Shown piece after piece: positions 22,874 through 35,277 of a stretch of DNA of 64,000 bases. Source of the DNA: Dimorphilus gyrociliatus (taxonomy: Eukaryota > Annelida > Polychaeta > Dinophilidae). A program made the position numbers and the translations under genes. Positions within the stretch are counted from its first letter, which is position 1, and each line of letters starts with the position of its first letter. The DNA lies in NCBI GenBank assembly GCA_904063045.1, contig CAJFCJ010000004.1:2432496-2496495 (forward strand), read 5' to 3'. The notes under the pieces are model-generated. The model was not told the origin of the DNA and ran no database searches. It saw only the letters and a list, made by a program, of their open reading frames with translations.

Positions 22874-25800
22874 AGAGAGAGAGAATAGAAAAAGGTTGTT
22901 TTATTTAGTTAAGCTGTGTTAGAAAGGAATAAAAGAAATACTTTTATTCTTAAACAAACAGTCTTAACCGAAAAAAAATAAATATTTTCTTTTTACCTAT
23001 TTTCTCTCTTTATCTTATTAATTACTTTGCTTAATGTAATAATAAACTAATTATTTTTTAGGCCTAAATTATCTTCTTTATCGTTTAAAGATTATAATAT
23101 TAGCCATTATTCATTTAATACTTAATCCCTTTTTGTGTTTTCTTTCTTGTTTTATTTTTAATTAAAAGATTAACTTTTTTTCTTTCTTTCGCCTTGGGAG
23201 TTTCCTCTTTGTCTCATCTTCTTCGGCTAGTATTACTGCCATTACTACTGCTACTACTACCGCAGCAATCACTTCTACTTCTTCTCCTTATTCTTTTCCT
23301 TGTATTATAATCCCGTTGGAAAATATTTACATTTCATTTATTTCATTAGGAAAAAAAGTAATAATAGAGGAGAAAAATAGAGGAAATTCAGTTCAACTTT
23401 TAGTGATACGTTAATTAAAAATGAGTTGTCAAAAGAGCTAATGTCCTCTTTTGGGGACACGTCACATATTATTGCCAATAAAGGAAAACACCTGCTGAAA
23501 ATATTTCCAAATAGTTATAGAAACTTATATTTTAGAAAAAGTATGTCTATCGATTAGGAATTCTATATAAACTTTATCGGAAGAAGAGAAGTAAAAAACC
23601 GTTAAATTAAGACTTGTTAGCCTTTTTACGAATTCTAACAAGTGCTATCTCTTTAAATGTAATTTATTTTAGAACCACGTTGTTAATTATGTTTTGGAGA
23701 CGATTCTGAAGACGACGAGAAGAAGAAGAAGAAGAAGAAGAAAAAGGACAAAAGAAATAGTTTTAGCTTTAACTTTGTCAGTTAAATAGGTTAATTGTGA
23801 AATAAATGATTTAAACTAGAATTTCACTTTAACGATTCATTAAACTACAATGAATAGGCAATAAGATGGCGAATTGTATGTAAAAAGTTGAGAGAAGATA
23901 GAGCGTACAGTATAGTTTATATGTTAGGCAGAGTAGTTGTAATTAATGTCGCAGGAATATAACTCAGTGGCAGCCAATGGTATTTTTTACATTGTTAAAA
24001 GAATACAACAGTCAACATTTCACACGTGATGTGAAAATATCTAATTTTAAATGCCTAGCTATATTTGTTCCATAAACAATACCTTTTGAACTGTTTGCTT
24101 ATCCTCTTACGTAATATATTTTACCCATATATAGCCTACAGTTTATCTTAGGATAGCTTTTCAATCAAAGTTTGTGACTATAGTCCATCTACAAGGCGAT
24201 AATCCTTTAATATCAACAAGATTTGGAGATTTTAAGTAGATCCTAGGCTAAAAATGGATATTAAAGCTTTAACAAGCACTATACCGTCTTACCTGTCGAA
24301 TGGTCTAAATCTGTCTTAATTAGATGGAATGTAACAAATACATATATTTATATATATATATAAATAGCATACACAGTACATAAATATTATATACAGAATA
24401 TATATAGATCAGTTTATAAATAAAATGGAAATAGGTACATATTAGCATGTACTGTGTCTAATGTATATTTATCTAATATCTATAGTATATTATATTCATA
24501 CTGTGATGAAATCAATAGAGAAAGAAATAACAAACAAATGATTTCTAAGCTCTTTTCTCCCAATTTCGTTCGTAGAGCATATGGTAATAGAAACAGAAAA
24601 GAGGAATTGTGTAAAATGATATTAATCTTCTAAAAATATTGAGTTCTTCTTATATCAGAGACATCAATGAAATAAGATATCTTACTGTCATACAAGATTC
24701 GTTCTCTTTATTTATTTTATTCCCTATTACTTTTTATTACACATCGAAATTGTCTATTGATTTTACTGAATGAATTTTTATACTTGTTTTCTTAGATAGG
24801 ATGGATTTTACTTGGTAAAAGTCTACCATCAGACATTTTCTTTTTCCTATTCCATTCGAAAAGGAAGATAGAAATGAAGATGAAAAAAGAAACATTATTT
24901 TCTATTTCTTCCCTTATTTCCCACAAAAATAACTTTGGAAATTTTATTAATTATTTCAATTTAATTTTAGGTAACAAAATCCTTTTCCTCTTTGCCTTCC
25001 TCACTTCTCTTCTCTGTTCCTCTGTCTCTATCTATCTGTATTTTCTCTCTCTCTCTCTGTCTGTACTTTCCTACATTCTCTATTATGATAAGAAATTTGA
25101 GCCGACAGAAATTACTGTCAATGTGAGACAAATCTATATGAATATATACATTATACATATAGATATATACTAATATATATAGTATGTATTTATTTAAATG
25201 TAGCAGTGAATGAATGATAAACGAATTGTCTTAGTTTTATAAATGTAAATGCTTTCTTCTCTTCGCTTCCCGTTGAGGAGGTTTTTTCGCCAAGAAACTT
25301 GTCTAAACTTTGAAAGGTTTCTCAGTGACCTTTCCGTACTTCACTGCACATGTACGATTCCATCTTATTTCTAATTCTTAATGCTAGAAAACTATCTTAT
25401 TTCTTGCCTTTCAAAAAGGAATAATTTTTATTAAAGGAAAAGAAATATAAACTGAGAAATGAAAATCTTCCTCCCCTTCTTGTCTTGCTTTGCCTACTCG
25501 CTTCATTCATCCATTGTTGTTTATATAGAAAGTTAATGTTAAGAGAAGAAAAGAAATGAGATAATTTAACAATAATTGTATTGTTATAATTATTCAAATA
25601 AACTAATTTAATTATCTTATAATTTTTTTCTATTCCAAGCAGACGAATAATTTAGTCATTTACCAGTTTAATACTACTTATTGGCAGAGTAAAACCCCTT
25701 AGTTTATCTCCATACAAGTCAATCAAATGTAACCTTTTTGACAGGAAGAAGAGTGTGATCAGCATTGTTAAAAGTAGAAGGAATTTCCAATTATTGCCCA

Positions 25801-25920
25801 GAATGATTTCTAGATGAATTAGAAGAGAGAGAGAGAAAAAATAAAGAATTCTTTTAAAGGTCAAACGATAAAATCATCTAAACTAAATAGAACAAAGATG
25901 ATAATGTAATATTTTCAGTG

Positions 25921-27549
25921 TTACTCTTTCAACGAATTGATTGCGTATTCTCTAATAGATTTGCGTTGAACTTTGTTCGTATAGGTTTTATGAAGCTCAT
26001 CAATAAAAACAACATTATCAATATTGCATGCATAACCCAAAGCTGGAAAACTTGGTATGTTTTCACTGCAATACTGCAAAATGTTCTCTTTGAGAATCTC
26101 TTTGTTGTTGTCTAAATAATTCTCCTTTAATTGAACAACAGCGCATAAACTCTCCCCCAAACGGTCGTCTGGTATTCCTACGACGATAACGTCTTTGATG
26201 CATTCAAAATGTATAATTTTCTCTTCTAGTTCCAATGGAAAAAATTTTACGCTGCCGACATTTATCTCATCGCAACGCCTTCCCGTCACTCTTGCCGAAC
26301 CATCCTTTTCTATTACACCAAAATCTCCGGTATTATGCCATCCATTCAGTGGCACTACTTTACGCGTTGCCGACGGGTTGCCTCGATATTCTTTAAGGCA
26401 TCCTCGATTTTTGACCCAAATATGACCTGTCTCTCCCCTTTCAACAACCTCTCCCATATCGTTTCTGATTGTAATCTGGCTGAAAGCTGGTAATTTCATT
26501 ATAGGCTTAAGATTGTTTTTCATGAAAATTCGAAAGAACATTGCCCCAAATTCGACAGCTCCGTATACATCGATAAGTATAACATTTGGAAGTATGTCGA
26601 ACAATCTAGATAAGAAGGTATTATTTAGAACTTGTCCTCCTGTTAGTATAAATTTTAACGTTCCATCCAACTCTTTTAACTCTTCTTTATGATTAAGTGA
26701 ATCACAAAGTAAATAGCCCAAGAAGAAAGCCATTGGACATTTTTCCAATTTCAATACCTTTAAAGATTTTTTGCAGTTGGCTGTTTCTTGTGCGGTAAAT
26801 TTGGAGAAAATTGATTTTCTACCTGTAACTATCGATGTTATTATAAATCCAAAACCACCTGTATAAGACATTTGCCGATCGACAAAAGAAGTATTCTGAA
26901 AGCTGTCATTCTCTATTACTTGACATATATACGACCATTGACTATGCTGAACTAATTTGGGCATGCCAGTCGTTCCGGATGTAAGAAGAACTATCAAATC
27001 ATTTTCCGAATTAACTTTGGGTAAATTAATAGTGTCATCATTGTTTTCTTTGATTAAATCATTATAGAGAAGGAGTTTTTTTGCGGGTATATAATCAAAT
27101 TTTTTTGCTTCTCCTATTAAAACAACAATGGGAATTTCCTCGATACTACTTGAAGGGATTTCCAACAAGTAGTTTTCCTCAATAACAAGAGCATCCGGTT
27201 TAATATGAGATAGTATACCTTCCAGTTGAATTTTATTCGAGACTAATACTGTATTTAGTCCGAGTCTTTGTAAACCCATGAAAGAAATTGGAAATTCTCG
27301 ACAAGTTGGTACTAAAAGTAAGACAAGTTCGGATTTCTTTACGCTTCTTAGAAAGTTCTTGGCAAAATTTCTTGACGACTTACTCCATTCAGAGAAGGAG
27401 AGGCTCGATCTATTTATATTTCCGTCGTAGAAAACTATCGCTTCATCGTCGTCTTTATTTTCATTCTCCCTTTCATCCAGAAACTGATTTAAACTTTTAA
27501 AGCATTCAACAAAATTTTCCTTAACTGCCCCGCATAAGTAGGAAGACAT
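25921..27549 (-). CDS. acyl-CoA synthetase / 4CL-like adenylate-forming enzyme, intronless, 542 aa
   Basis: One uninterrupted frame from ATG at 27549 to the stop at 25923-25921. ANL-superfamily motifs occur in order: A3 (LLTSGTTGMPKLVQHS, about residue 190), A5 (DVYGAVEFG, about 325), A7 (GWHNTGDFGVIEKDG, about 405) followed by TGRRCDEINVG, and the C-terminal lysine motif (YTNKVQRKSIR, about 528). Such enzymes adenylate a carboxylic acid with ATP and then form a CoA thioester. The length is typical of the family. Departures from consensus: the glycine of PKG in A3 is Leu (PKLV), YGxTE is YGAVE, and the Gly before the C-terminal Lys is Asn; the Lys itself is kept. The substrate cannot be told. 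No peroxisomal SKL-type ending is present (it ends SLKE). Having no introns among intron-rich neighbours is unusual. Confidence 0.85.
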   Translation of the reverse strand: MSSYLCGAVKENFVECFKSLNQFLDERENENKDDDEAIVFYDGNINRSSLSFSEWSKSSRNFAKNFLRSVKKSELVLLLVPTCREFPISFMGLQRLGLNTVLVSNKIQLEGILSHIKPDALVIEENYLLEIPSSSIEEIPIVVLIGEAKKFDYIPAKKLLLYNDLIKENNDDTINLPKVNSENDLIVLLTSGTTGMPKLVQHSQWSYICQVIENDSFQNTSFVDRQMSYTGGFGFIITSIVTGRKSIFSKFTAQETANCKKSLKVLKLEKCPMAFFLGYLLCDSLNHKEELKELDGTLKFILTGGQVLNNTFLSRLFDILPNVILIDVYGAVEFGAMFFRIFMKNNLKPIMKLPAFSQITIRNDMGEVVERGETGHIWVKNRGCLKEYRGNPSATRKVVPLNGWHNTGDFGVIEKDGSARVTGRRCDEINVGSVKFFPLELEEKIIHFECIKDVIVVGIPDDRLGESLCAVVQLKENYLDNNKEILKENILQYCSENIPSFPALGYACNIDNVVFIDELHKTYTNKVQRKSIREYAINSLKE

Positions 27550-28215
27550 GATCACTCTTTTGTTGATACCTATGGATATATCTAAAACGAGTGAAGTAGC
27601 CCACGTTCAAACGAATTTATCTCTGGTGAAAATAACATTTATATCAGCCTTGACCTTAATTCACTTTTTGTCGATATGGCCAATCGTATTCAGTAAATAT
27701 CTAAAAGACTACTTGTATAAAATTTTTTTACAATCTGTCTATCTATTCAATAAAAATTTATCATTGATAATTTTTGTTGATTAAAATAGAAAGAAATAAA
27801 AGAATCGTACGATCCTCTTTGATTTTTAAAAAATAAAACAATTCTTTCTATTTTATCATTTCTATTGAAAATTAGAAAATGGGATTTTGTAAGAGACATT
27901 TATTGCTTTTTATAACATTTTTTTTGTCAATATTTAATGTAGATAAAAATACTTGAGACAGTTTTTCTTCTTTTTTTTTTATCATAGTCGCCTTTTGGCT
28001 ATGATTCTAAAATTGGAATAAACTAGAGTACCATTTTCTTTTTTAGATGACTGCGTAAATGCAGTAGGAATATAGTTAAAAGATGTGCATTTAATAATAC
28101 GATTCAACTATGCCGTGTATTTATGGAATTATGTAAACGAAACCTTGACATTGGAGTTTTATAGTTGTGCTTATTATATTTAAACAGTATATACTATAGT
28201 CATTGGTATTTTTAG
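27550..28215. other. intergenic gap between two minus-strand genes
   Basis: Contains the 5' flank of the acyl-CoA-synthetase-like gene and the 3' flank of the ELMO-like gene. I see no gene in it. A Thr/Leu-rich open frame at 27,548-27,784 lacks family features. Confidence 0.4.
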
Positions 28216-31200
28216 TCAATCGAATAGGGGATCTGGAGGTGGGGGTGTCACGTTAGCAGTACATTCGGGAGCCTCTAGACTATATAAATCAAGCGTCATT
28301 AATCTCACTTGTATTTCATTAAGAATTAATTGGTGCAATTCTTCTCTTCCTTCGTCATCGACGATAATATTTTCTCTCCTTATTATACTCTCTAAACCAT
28401 AGAACCACGCCTTACATATTTGATCATTTCTAAAGTGCATTACAAGTTCGATATAGCTACATTTCGCCTCTGCTGATCGGATCTTTATGGTGAAACTTTC
28501 CGATTTGAAGTTATTTACTTGCGAAATATCTTTCAAGTCAACTGTAAAACGAACGTAAAATGAATAAACATTATATATACAATATATATACAATAATTAT
28601 TTAATATTGAGTACATTATAGATTAATCAATGATTAATAAAACTTACTACGAGGGGGTGTTTTATCACTGTTCGACGAACGGGGAGACTTTAAATGACTG
28701 ATAACCTTTATAAGATACTGGCCGTTGTTTGACAATATCCAATGGCTTTTAGAATCTTTTATCCCTTAATTAGGCAAAGAAATAATAGAATATTGTTTAA
28801 TTAGTTAATTATTTAATTAATTAATAAAATTTCTAGTTACCACTTAATTTCATATGACCAATACCATAATGCTTTTGCATTATCCTCACTCTGCGAGATT
28901 GAATAACATCTCCGCAATAGCTCTCTAGCTTAGCGTTCAATTCTCTAAGTTTATAGAGGAAATTATTGAATTATAATTAGTAGACTTAATTAGTATTCAA
29001 ACAAAAAATTACAGAAAATTTTTGCTATCTCTTAGATTCTTATCTTTATCAATCGCCTCTCTTTTGTTATTATCATAGATTTCGGAGAAGGAAGCCTGTT
29101 GAAGATTTTCGTTTAAGCCATCAAAGTTAAAGATATCGGTTTTTTGTAAATTTGGAAGAACTTGATATAAAATAACGAATGACGCCGCTAGTTGAGCGTC
29201 TTTTTCGCTTTTTCCCAACATTTCCGAGAAAGTTTTCGGAAAAAGATTTGCAGCTGAACAGAACAATTCTTCAAAAGCAAATTCATTGAATAGAAAGGTT
29301 AACGGTGGAAGAGAGTCGATAGAGTACGAAAGAGCATCCTCTACTTATTTAAGAAATGAAATAATAATTATTATTATCATTAATTAAGAATTCGTATGCA
29401 AATTAAATATGCAAATATTTACTGTTCTGGTCTAATTTAAGGATCTTGAGAAGGTTTGTAACCAAACATTGGCTGACTTTAATAAATGAATACGTACTAT
29501 TGATACAACTGAAAAAGAAATTCTTATCCTTTTCGTATAGATAATCTAAGCATCTTATAGTTAATTTTCCGTAGGAAAATGAAAAATCATCAATTGGATT
29601 ATTCGGATTCTTTAAAAGAGAAATTAAAAAGATATTGATAGATAATTAAAAAGAAACAAGAACAATTCAAACCCTAAATCCATTCTGTTCAAGTTTATCT
29701 TTTAAACAACTATTTGAATAGGAGGAAGTTATTTTCTTGACAAATTTATCGACTGTTTGTAAATCTTCCTGTACAAATGAAGAGAAAAGTAAATTTATTT
29801 TTTTAGTTTGGTTATTGATTTTTTTGCCCCCGTCTACTACAAACAACGTTTTATTTTCTATATAAACATCTTTCGTGTTTGTTTTCTTTTTATTATTTTA
29901 TTTTTTTTAGCTCAATGAATCGGCTTTTAAAAGTTGTAATTAATTTATTTCTTTGCTTTATTGTTGATCAATGGCAATGTATTGATTGGTGGAAAAATGT
30001 TAAATAAACCACAAATAGGCTTATTTAATTTTGACTTGAACGTGAAAAATTGTCTATAAGACATATGTACAGTCTAAAAATATTAGTATACAGTATATAC
30101 TGTATATATAGACTGATATTTAAAACTAACTGTTACGGTGTGCGTTAGTTAATTGATTCTAGTAAAAGATGATATCTTTGCAACATGATTTGTAAAGAGA
30201 GGGAGGCAGGATTTCAATTCCTTTATTCATTAATCAGAATAAATATAGGATACTGTTGTTTATATACAGTATTTTTACATTTTATTAACCTGATTCTCCT
30301 TATTCATTGGTGATAGACTATGTAATCCTACCATAGCTTTTACGGCAACAATTTGTAGAGATTTTAACTGATTCATAATCTGAAACAGTAACGATGGCGT
30401 ATTCATTGCGTCTCTTTCCAAATCTTTGATTGTACATTTAAAGAGCGGACACTCCAAAAAGATATCTCGAAGTTCGAACTTTAATTAAAAAGAAAGAATT
30501 AACTTGAACAGACGTTTTTATAAATGAACGAATATATAGATAAAAGAAAAGAAAAAAGAAAGATAAAAGACAGAAATCTATACTCAACCAGTAAGTCATT
30601 GTCCAGAAAATTTTCTGAAATATGACCGTTTAGTTTCTTCAACGCTTCTAGCTTTGTTCTAAGGTTTTCGCTGTGAAAGTGTTATAAGACTTTAATGGTT
30701 ATCAAATAAACATAAAGAAAATTTGACTTTGTCTTTCTCTTACAGCTATATACTATATATAATTAGTATTTATACAGTCTATACTAATATATATATATAT
30801 ATTCGCTCTGTATTCTACTATTTCTGTATCAATTTAATGTTTCCTCCAACTGTGAATAATTAATCATTTCAAAGATAATTTTAGGGAAGGAAAGGAAGAG
30901 AGACTAGTTAAAAATGAATGTAGAAACTAATATAAGAGGACAAGTATTCTTCTTCTTCATCATTATCATCATCACCGCCATCGTCATCGTGTTCTTTTTT
31001 TATCCTTCAGCATTTTTCTCATTTATAAATAAATGAGAAAAACAAGAAATATAAAAGATAAATATAGGCAAAGAAAATGAGTAAATGAATACGGAAATGT
31101 CTTAAAAAAAGAAACAATATCTATCCTAGTTGTAAGACCTAAAGATTAAATCAATGCTTTAAACATTCCTTCATAATCTTTAATAAAATAATTTAATAAC

Positions 31201-31337
31201 GGATTATTCTGATTATTTAAATAATATGCTTTAATATATTTTCGATAATTCTCCTCAGCTGTTGTATCTTAATATTAATAATAAAAAATAACAAAATATA
31301 GGATGCTCTACCTGCAAAGATCGGTTTTGACCTCCAT
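28216..31337 (-). CDS. ELMO-like engulfment and cell-motility protein, short form, 484 aa
   Basis: Nine minus-strand exons: 31337-31312, 30670-30589, 30478-30290, 29768-29673, 29609-29423, 29340-29013, 28944-28841, 28764-28648, 28541-28216. They sum to 1455 nt and all phases agree. ELMO features: AFEELFCSAANLFPKTFSEM (compare SFEEFFC...NKTWKEM in animal ELMO), then ASFSEIYDNNKREAI, then a PH-like domain (HWILSNNGQYLIKVISHLK ... KAWFYGLESII), then the ELMO C-terminal helix (LHQLILNEIQVRLMTLDLYS) and a Pro-rich tail (TPPPPDPLFD). ELMO proteins partner DOCK-family Rac activators through the PH/helix/PxxP region. This protein is about 240 residues shorter than usual because it starts within or near the central ELMO domain, so the N-terminal Ras-binding and autoinhibitory arm regions are absent. 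The first exon is only 26 nt, so an upstream start cannot be excluded. Confidence 0.75.
30087..30106. repeat. 20-bp perfect palindrome in an ELMO intron
   Basis: TATACAGTATATACTGTATA reads the same on both strands. Similar TACAGTATA stretches recur elsewhere (about 11,880, 28,190 and 32,910). It lies in the 29769-30289 intron. Confidence 0.6.
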
Positions 31338-32239
31338 ATCTTCGAAGAGTGATGATTCGTAGCCGTTTCTTTGCTATTATCTCTTTTGTTTTTATTGGCT
31401 ATAGAAAATTCTATAGAATGAGTTTAGTAAGGGAGTTGAAAATTTTCTCCCAAACTACGGTTCTGTACAAAGACAATATTGATTCAGCGCATAGCTTGCA
31501 ACAAGTAATTTGGCACAGGCCAAAATTGTTAGGTTATTGGTTAATGCTGGCAAAAAATATAGAAAAATTTTGTAATTCCTACTAGGCCTATTCTACATCT
31601 TTTTGTATCTTAGTTTGTTATTTATCCGGTGTTGATTTTAATCAGAAAAAAGAATTTTCTAGTTGTGCAAATTAATAAGATTATTGTAATAGCAATAAAT
31701 AGTCTTTTTCCGATATGTTCAATAGAGATAGAGATATCTCTTCCTCTTTCTCTTTCTCTTTCTCCTCCTCTTCCTCTTCCTCCTCCTCCTCCTCCTCCTC
31801 CTCCATCTTCTCCTTATCCTTTTCCTTCTCTTTCTCTTCATCATTTCCCTCTTAGTATCATTTATAAATTAAAAAAAATAAAAACCATTTTTTATAAATA
31901 GAATTTAAATATTTTATTTTCGTTTCAGATTTTTAACCAATTAACAAGAAAATTTCTAATTGTAAGCATCCTACAGACAAAATAGAACTCCTGAGTCCAA
32001 AGAATTGTCATAATCTGAGCATAAAAAGTTGTTTTATGTTAATGTCTAGCACCCTCATGAGCAGACCATTTTGTAATGTTTTCTGAAATTTTTTTTGTTT
32101 TATGTAGTATAACATCCAGCAGTTTTTTGTTTGTTTTATTATTAATATTTTGTTTGTTTGTAATTTTTATCTTGATTTCCCTTTCTGTTCCTTATCCGCA
32201 TCTTCTTCATTTTCCTTTTTCAAAGAAGGTTACTTTATT
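31338..32239. other. gap between ELMO-like and PDE7-like genes
   Basis: Contains a pyrimidine microsatellite and one TAGGCCTA octamer (31583-31590). A minus-strand open stretch around 31,470-31,560 (including ILACAKLLVASYALN) could be an upstream ELMO exon, but I could not join it in phase with confidence. Confidence 0.35.
31741..31831 (+). repeat. pyrimidine (TTC/TCC)n microsatellite
   Basis: CTTT, TTCC and TCC units in succession, including about eight TCC copies at 31,778-31,803. It produces a spurious poly-Pro/Leu frame. Confidence 0.8.
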
Positions 32240-35200
32240 TTAACAGAGTAGTTGACTTTCTTCCTCGTTTGAATGCGGACCATTTTCTGCGATACAACTC
32301 AAAAGTGGAGCCGTATCAACTATTGGTTCAGATGATCTTCTACCAAAATACGTGTTTGTTTCTGTCTTTTTACATTGCGGAGAACTATTCCGCCTTAATA
32401 ATATATTTTCAATTGACGAAAAAATTTGTCGTCTCCTGCAGAAGTCACCCGTTTTTAAATTTTTCATTACTACGGCATGAGGTAAGCTGTGCCGCCTAGG
32501 AACATTAGCAGTTTGGTAAACTGGTGAATTATCTGGAAGACTGTGTCGTCGCTTACCAGTAACGGATCCATTGCAACGTGTAATGTCCCATTTAGGCAAA
32601 GGTTTGGCGGATGAAGTAGGAGCACTTTTCCTTCTATCTACTTTTGAATGAGGAGGTTTTAAACAGTTTGAGGTTTTCGTAGGAGCACTGTATCGTCTTC
32701 CACTATCTTCTTCTGGTTTTAAGAGATTACCTTCTTGACCTTTCTTTCTCCACATCTTTTCGTTGTAGGTGAGATTTCTGATCATTTGTCTAGACAACTT
32801 GCCGGGAGCCACATTAGACCACTCGATGAAGAGAGGACGACACATGAAGGTGATGAAATCTATATAGTAAATTTAATAATAAACCTAAATACAATATAAT
32901 AGAGATATATACAGTATATTAAAATTTACAAACTTAAATTGATTGAAGGTTTAGTCTCTCTGTCTCGATCGTAAGTAATAGGAAGACCTAATTTCTTTTC
33001 AGAATCTCCTGCAAAATGCATATATAATATATAAAATATAATATTTTCCACTTATTTTCATTCACCTTCTTATTGGATGAATTGATAAAGAATTTAAACC
33101 TATTTACGTGACCGCAAACAATATTTCTAATCAATAAAATGTTACCTCCGGGCTAACTAATTATAGGATTATTATTATTTCTATCACTATTTCTTTAAAC
33201 TTTTCCGTTGTTTTCTAGAAATATGTTTCTAGGAATTACAAGAATTGTCTTTAAATCTGGTAAAGAGTCTTTCTATTCTTCCGTTTGCAATATTCACTTC
33301 CGGAAGAGGAGAATGCGCAATACAAAAATCCTAGAATAATATGGACAATGGCGAAAGAGATTGGTGGGAAAGAAAGAAAGAATGAAAGACAAGTGAGTAG
33401 AACGGAAGAGAAAAAAAAGTATAGTATTAAAGGAGATAACATGAATAAATTCTATCTCTAATGGCCAAATAAGCTAGAATAAGCTGTTAGATGGATTGGA
33501 CAGCTGAAACGAGGGTAAGGAACAATCCACTGAAAGGTTAACTGGTCACAATGATTGATTTTTTCATGCCGACCTTTTAATTTGAAAACTTTCAAGGTCT
33601 CGATAATAAAAGAAAAAGAATAAGATAAATAAAAGAAATTGTTAGAGAGTTTTTTCAATTACGAATTATCACCAGGCTTTTATTTAATGGGAATCCTAAA
33701 TGTCTAATTATAGAAAATCGTCCGCTAGGAGGCGCATGTGTTACTCGAAGAGTTTTTTCTTTCTTAAGCGAGCTCGCGCGCCCGCTCGCTAAACTTTAGA
33801 AGTAAAAAACAATCGAACCTTGTAACCAGAATTCATCACACACTCTGTCAGCCCATCTTTGAGCAATCTTCCAAGGTTTACAAGGATTGCCTATATCGGC
33901 ACACTTAAGCGCCATCTGCAGGACAAGAATTCGGTGCTGAGTATTGCGCCAATCAATGGGTATACATTTCCTAGAAAGAGTCAAAATTTTTGGCTGTTTT
34001 GTTACATCAGTAGCTAGAATCATCATTTTCATTAAATCCACAACAAAAGAAAATTGTTCGTTATTTAAGTTATTTAGCATGCCACTTTGGCTTATTGTGC
34101 CGACGCCCATGCGCCAATGGTGCTCTTCCAAAATTGAAGAAGATCCATATAATGTAGCTAGGGGGCTCTTAGTAGCAATTAAAAAAGCCTGATTTACACC
34201 AGGATGATCGAGATCGTGAGTGAATGCTGCTAAAATTACGGCCAACTTTTCCAATGAATTTAAGTTGGGCTCAAGAGCTTGAAGACAACAATGTGATGCT
34301 TGAGCAACATCGGCAGCATGAGTGCTATTGTGATATGGATTTGTAGGTTTGTAACCAGTTTCTAACAGACAAGCAAACTTCATGAGATTAACTATGTCAA
34401 TTTGGAAGGTTGATATGAGCTGATGATAGTGGAAGAGGTGGAGGGCCATTGCCATTGTTGTTCTACCTGCAAGGGGTATACAAAGTTTTTGAGCTCTAGT
34501 TTTTTTAAATTGTCACGAACAATTATGACGGCACGAAATCATGATTAGGATTAATGATGAATGACTTTTTTTTTCAGGATTTTCTCTTTTTTTCGCTCTA
34601 TCCTTACATCCCTTTCAAAACCAAGTAATCTTAATTCTACAGTAACATTATCACTATTTAAATAACCTATTCTAGTAATAAAACAGATAGCAAAAAGTAT
34701 GATAATTATGGTAATTAAAATGACATAAATGATAAAGCTAATATAATAAAGCTTATGGTAATATCATAAAGATAGGACAATGAAATATTATAATAATGAT
34801 AACAAATATATAAAAAGAAAAGTCAATAGTCTATAAAAAAAATTATCTGAGGTATTAAACATGAAAAACAACAAGGAAAATTGATAATTATGCTTTAAGA
34901 GTAAAATTGAATATGTCTCTCTCTCTCTCTCTCTCTCTCCACCTATCTATCTATCTATCTTTCCCCTTCCTCCTTCTCCCCAGCTCTTTTCCCTTTCGTT
35001 CTCTTCCGTTCCCTGTAATTTTACTTTCTAGTTTTTCTTTGCAGATCGCTCTGTTTACTTTACAAAGTTATTTAGCTATTAGAAAAGTAATCAAACCGAT
35101 CCATTGGCTGTTTAGTTGAAAGATTTTTATGCATTGATGCCTTTCCTCTTTACTAAGCGCCCCCTAGATCTACTACTCTGTCCTACAATCTGAATCCTTC

Positions 35201-35243
35201 TGGAATGACTGACAAAATATATACATTACTCGATAAATTAACC

Positions 35244-35277
<34 letters not shown>

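Larger units (their letters stand above)
20701..25920. other. 5.2-kb gene-free region
   Basis: No exon is supported on either strand. It is AT-rich, with GAA runs (22,846-22,873 and about 23,720-23,741), CT runs and an AT-rich patch around 24,340-24,420. The first few hundred bases form the promoter side of the minus-strand peptide gene and hold a perfect TGACGTCA. The right end is the 3' flank of the acyl-CoA-synthetase-like gene. Confidence 0.4.

Noticed and set aside
24874-25173. 99-residue open frame with hydrophobic stretches
   Set aside because: Pyrimidine-rich low complexity, no homology I recognise and no splice support.
31470-31560. Minus-strand stretch with ILACAKLLVASYALN as an extra ELMO exon
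   Set aside because: Plausible but I could not find donor and acceptor sites that keep the frame into the exon at 31337-31312.
33905-33920. Additional CTCF-like match (minus strand CTGCAGATGGCGCT)
   Set aside because: It falls in the conserved PDE7 coding sequence LQMALKCAD, which explains the bases.
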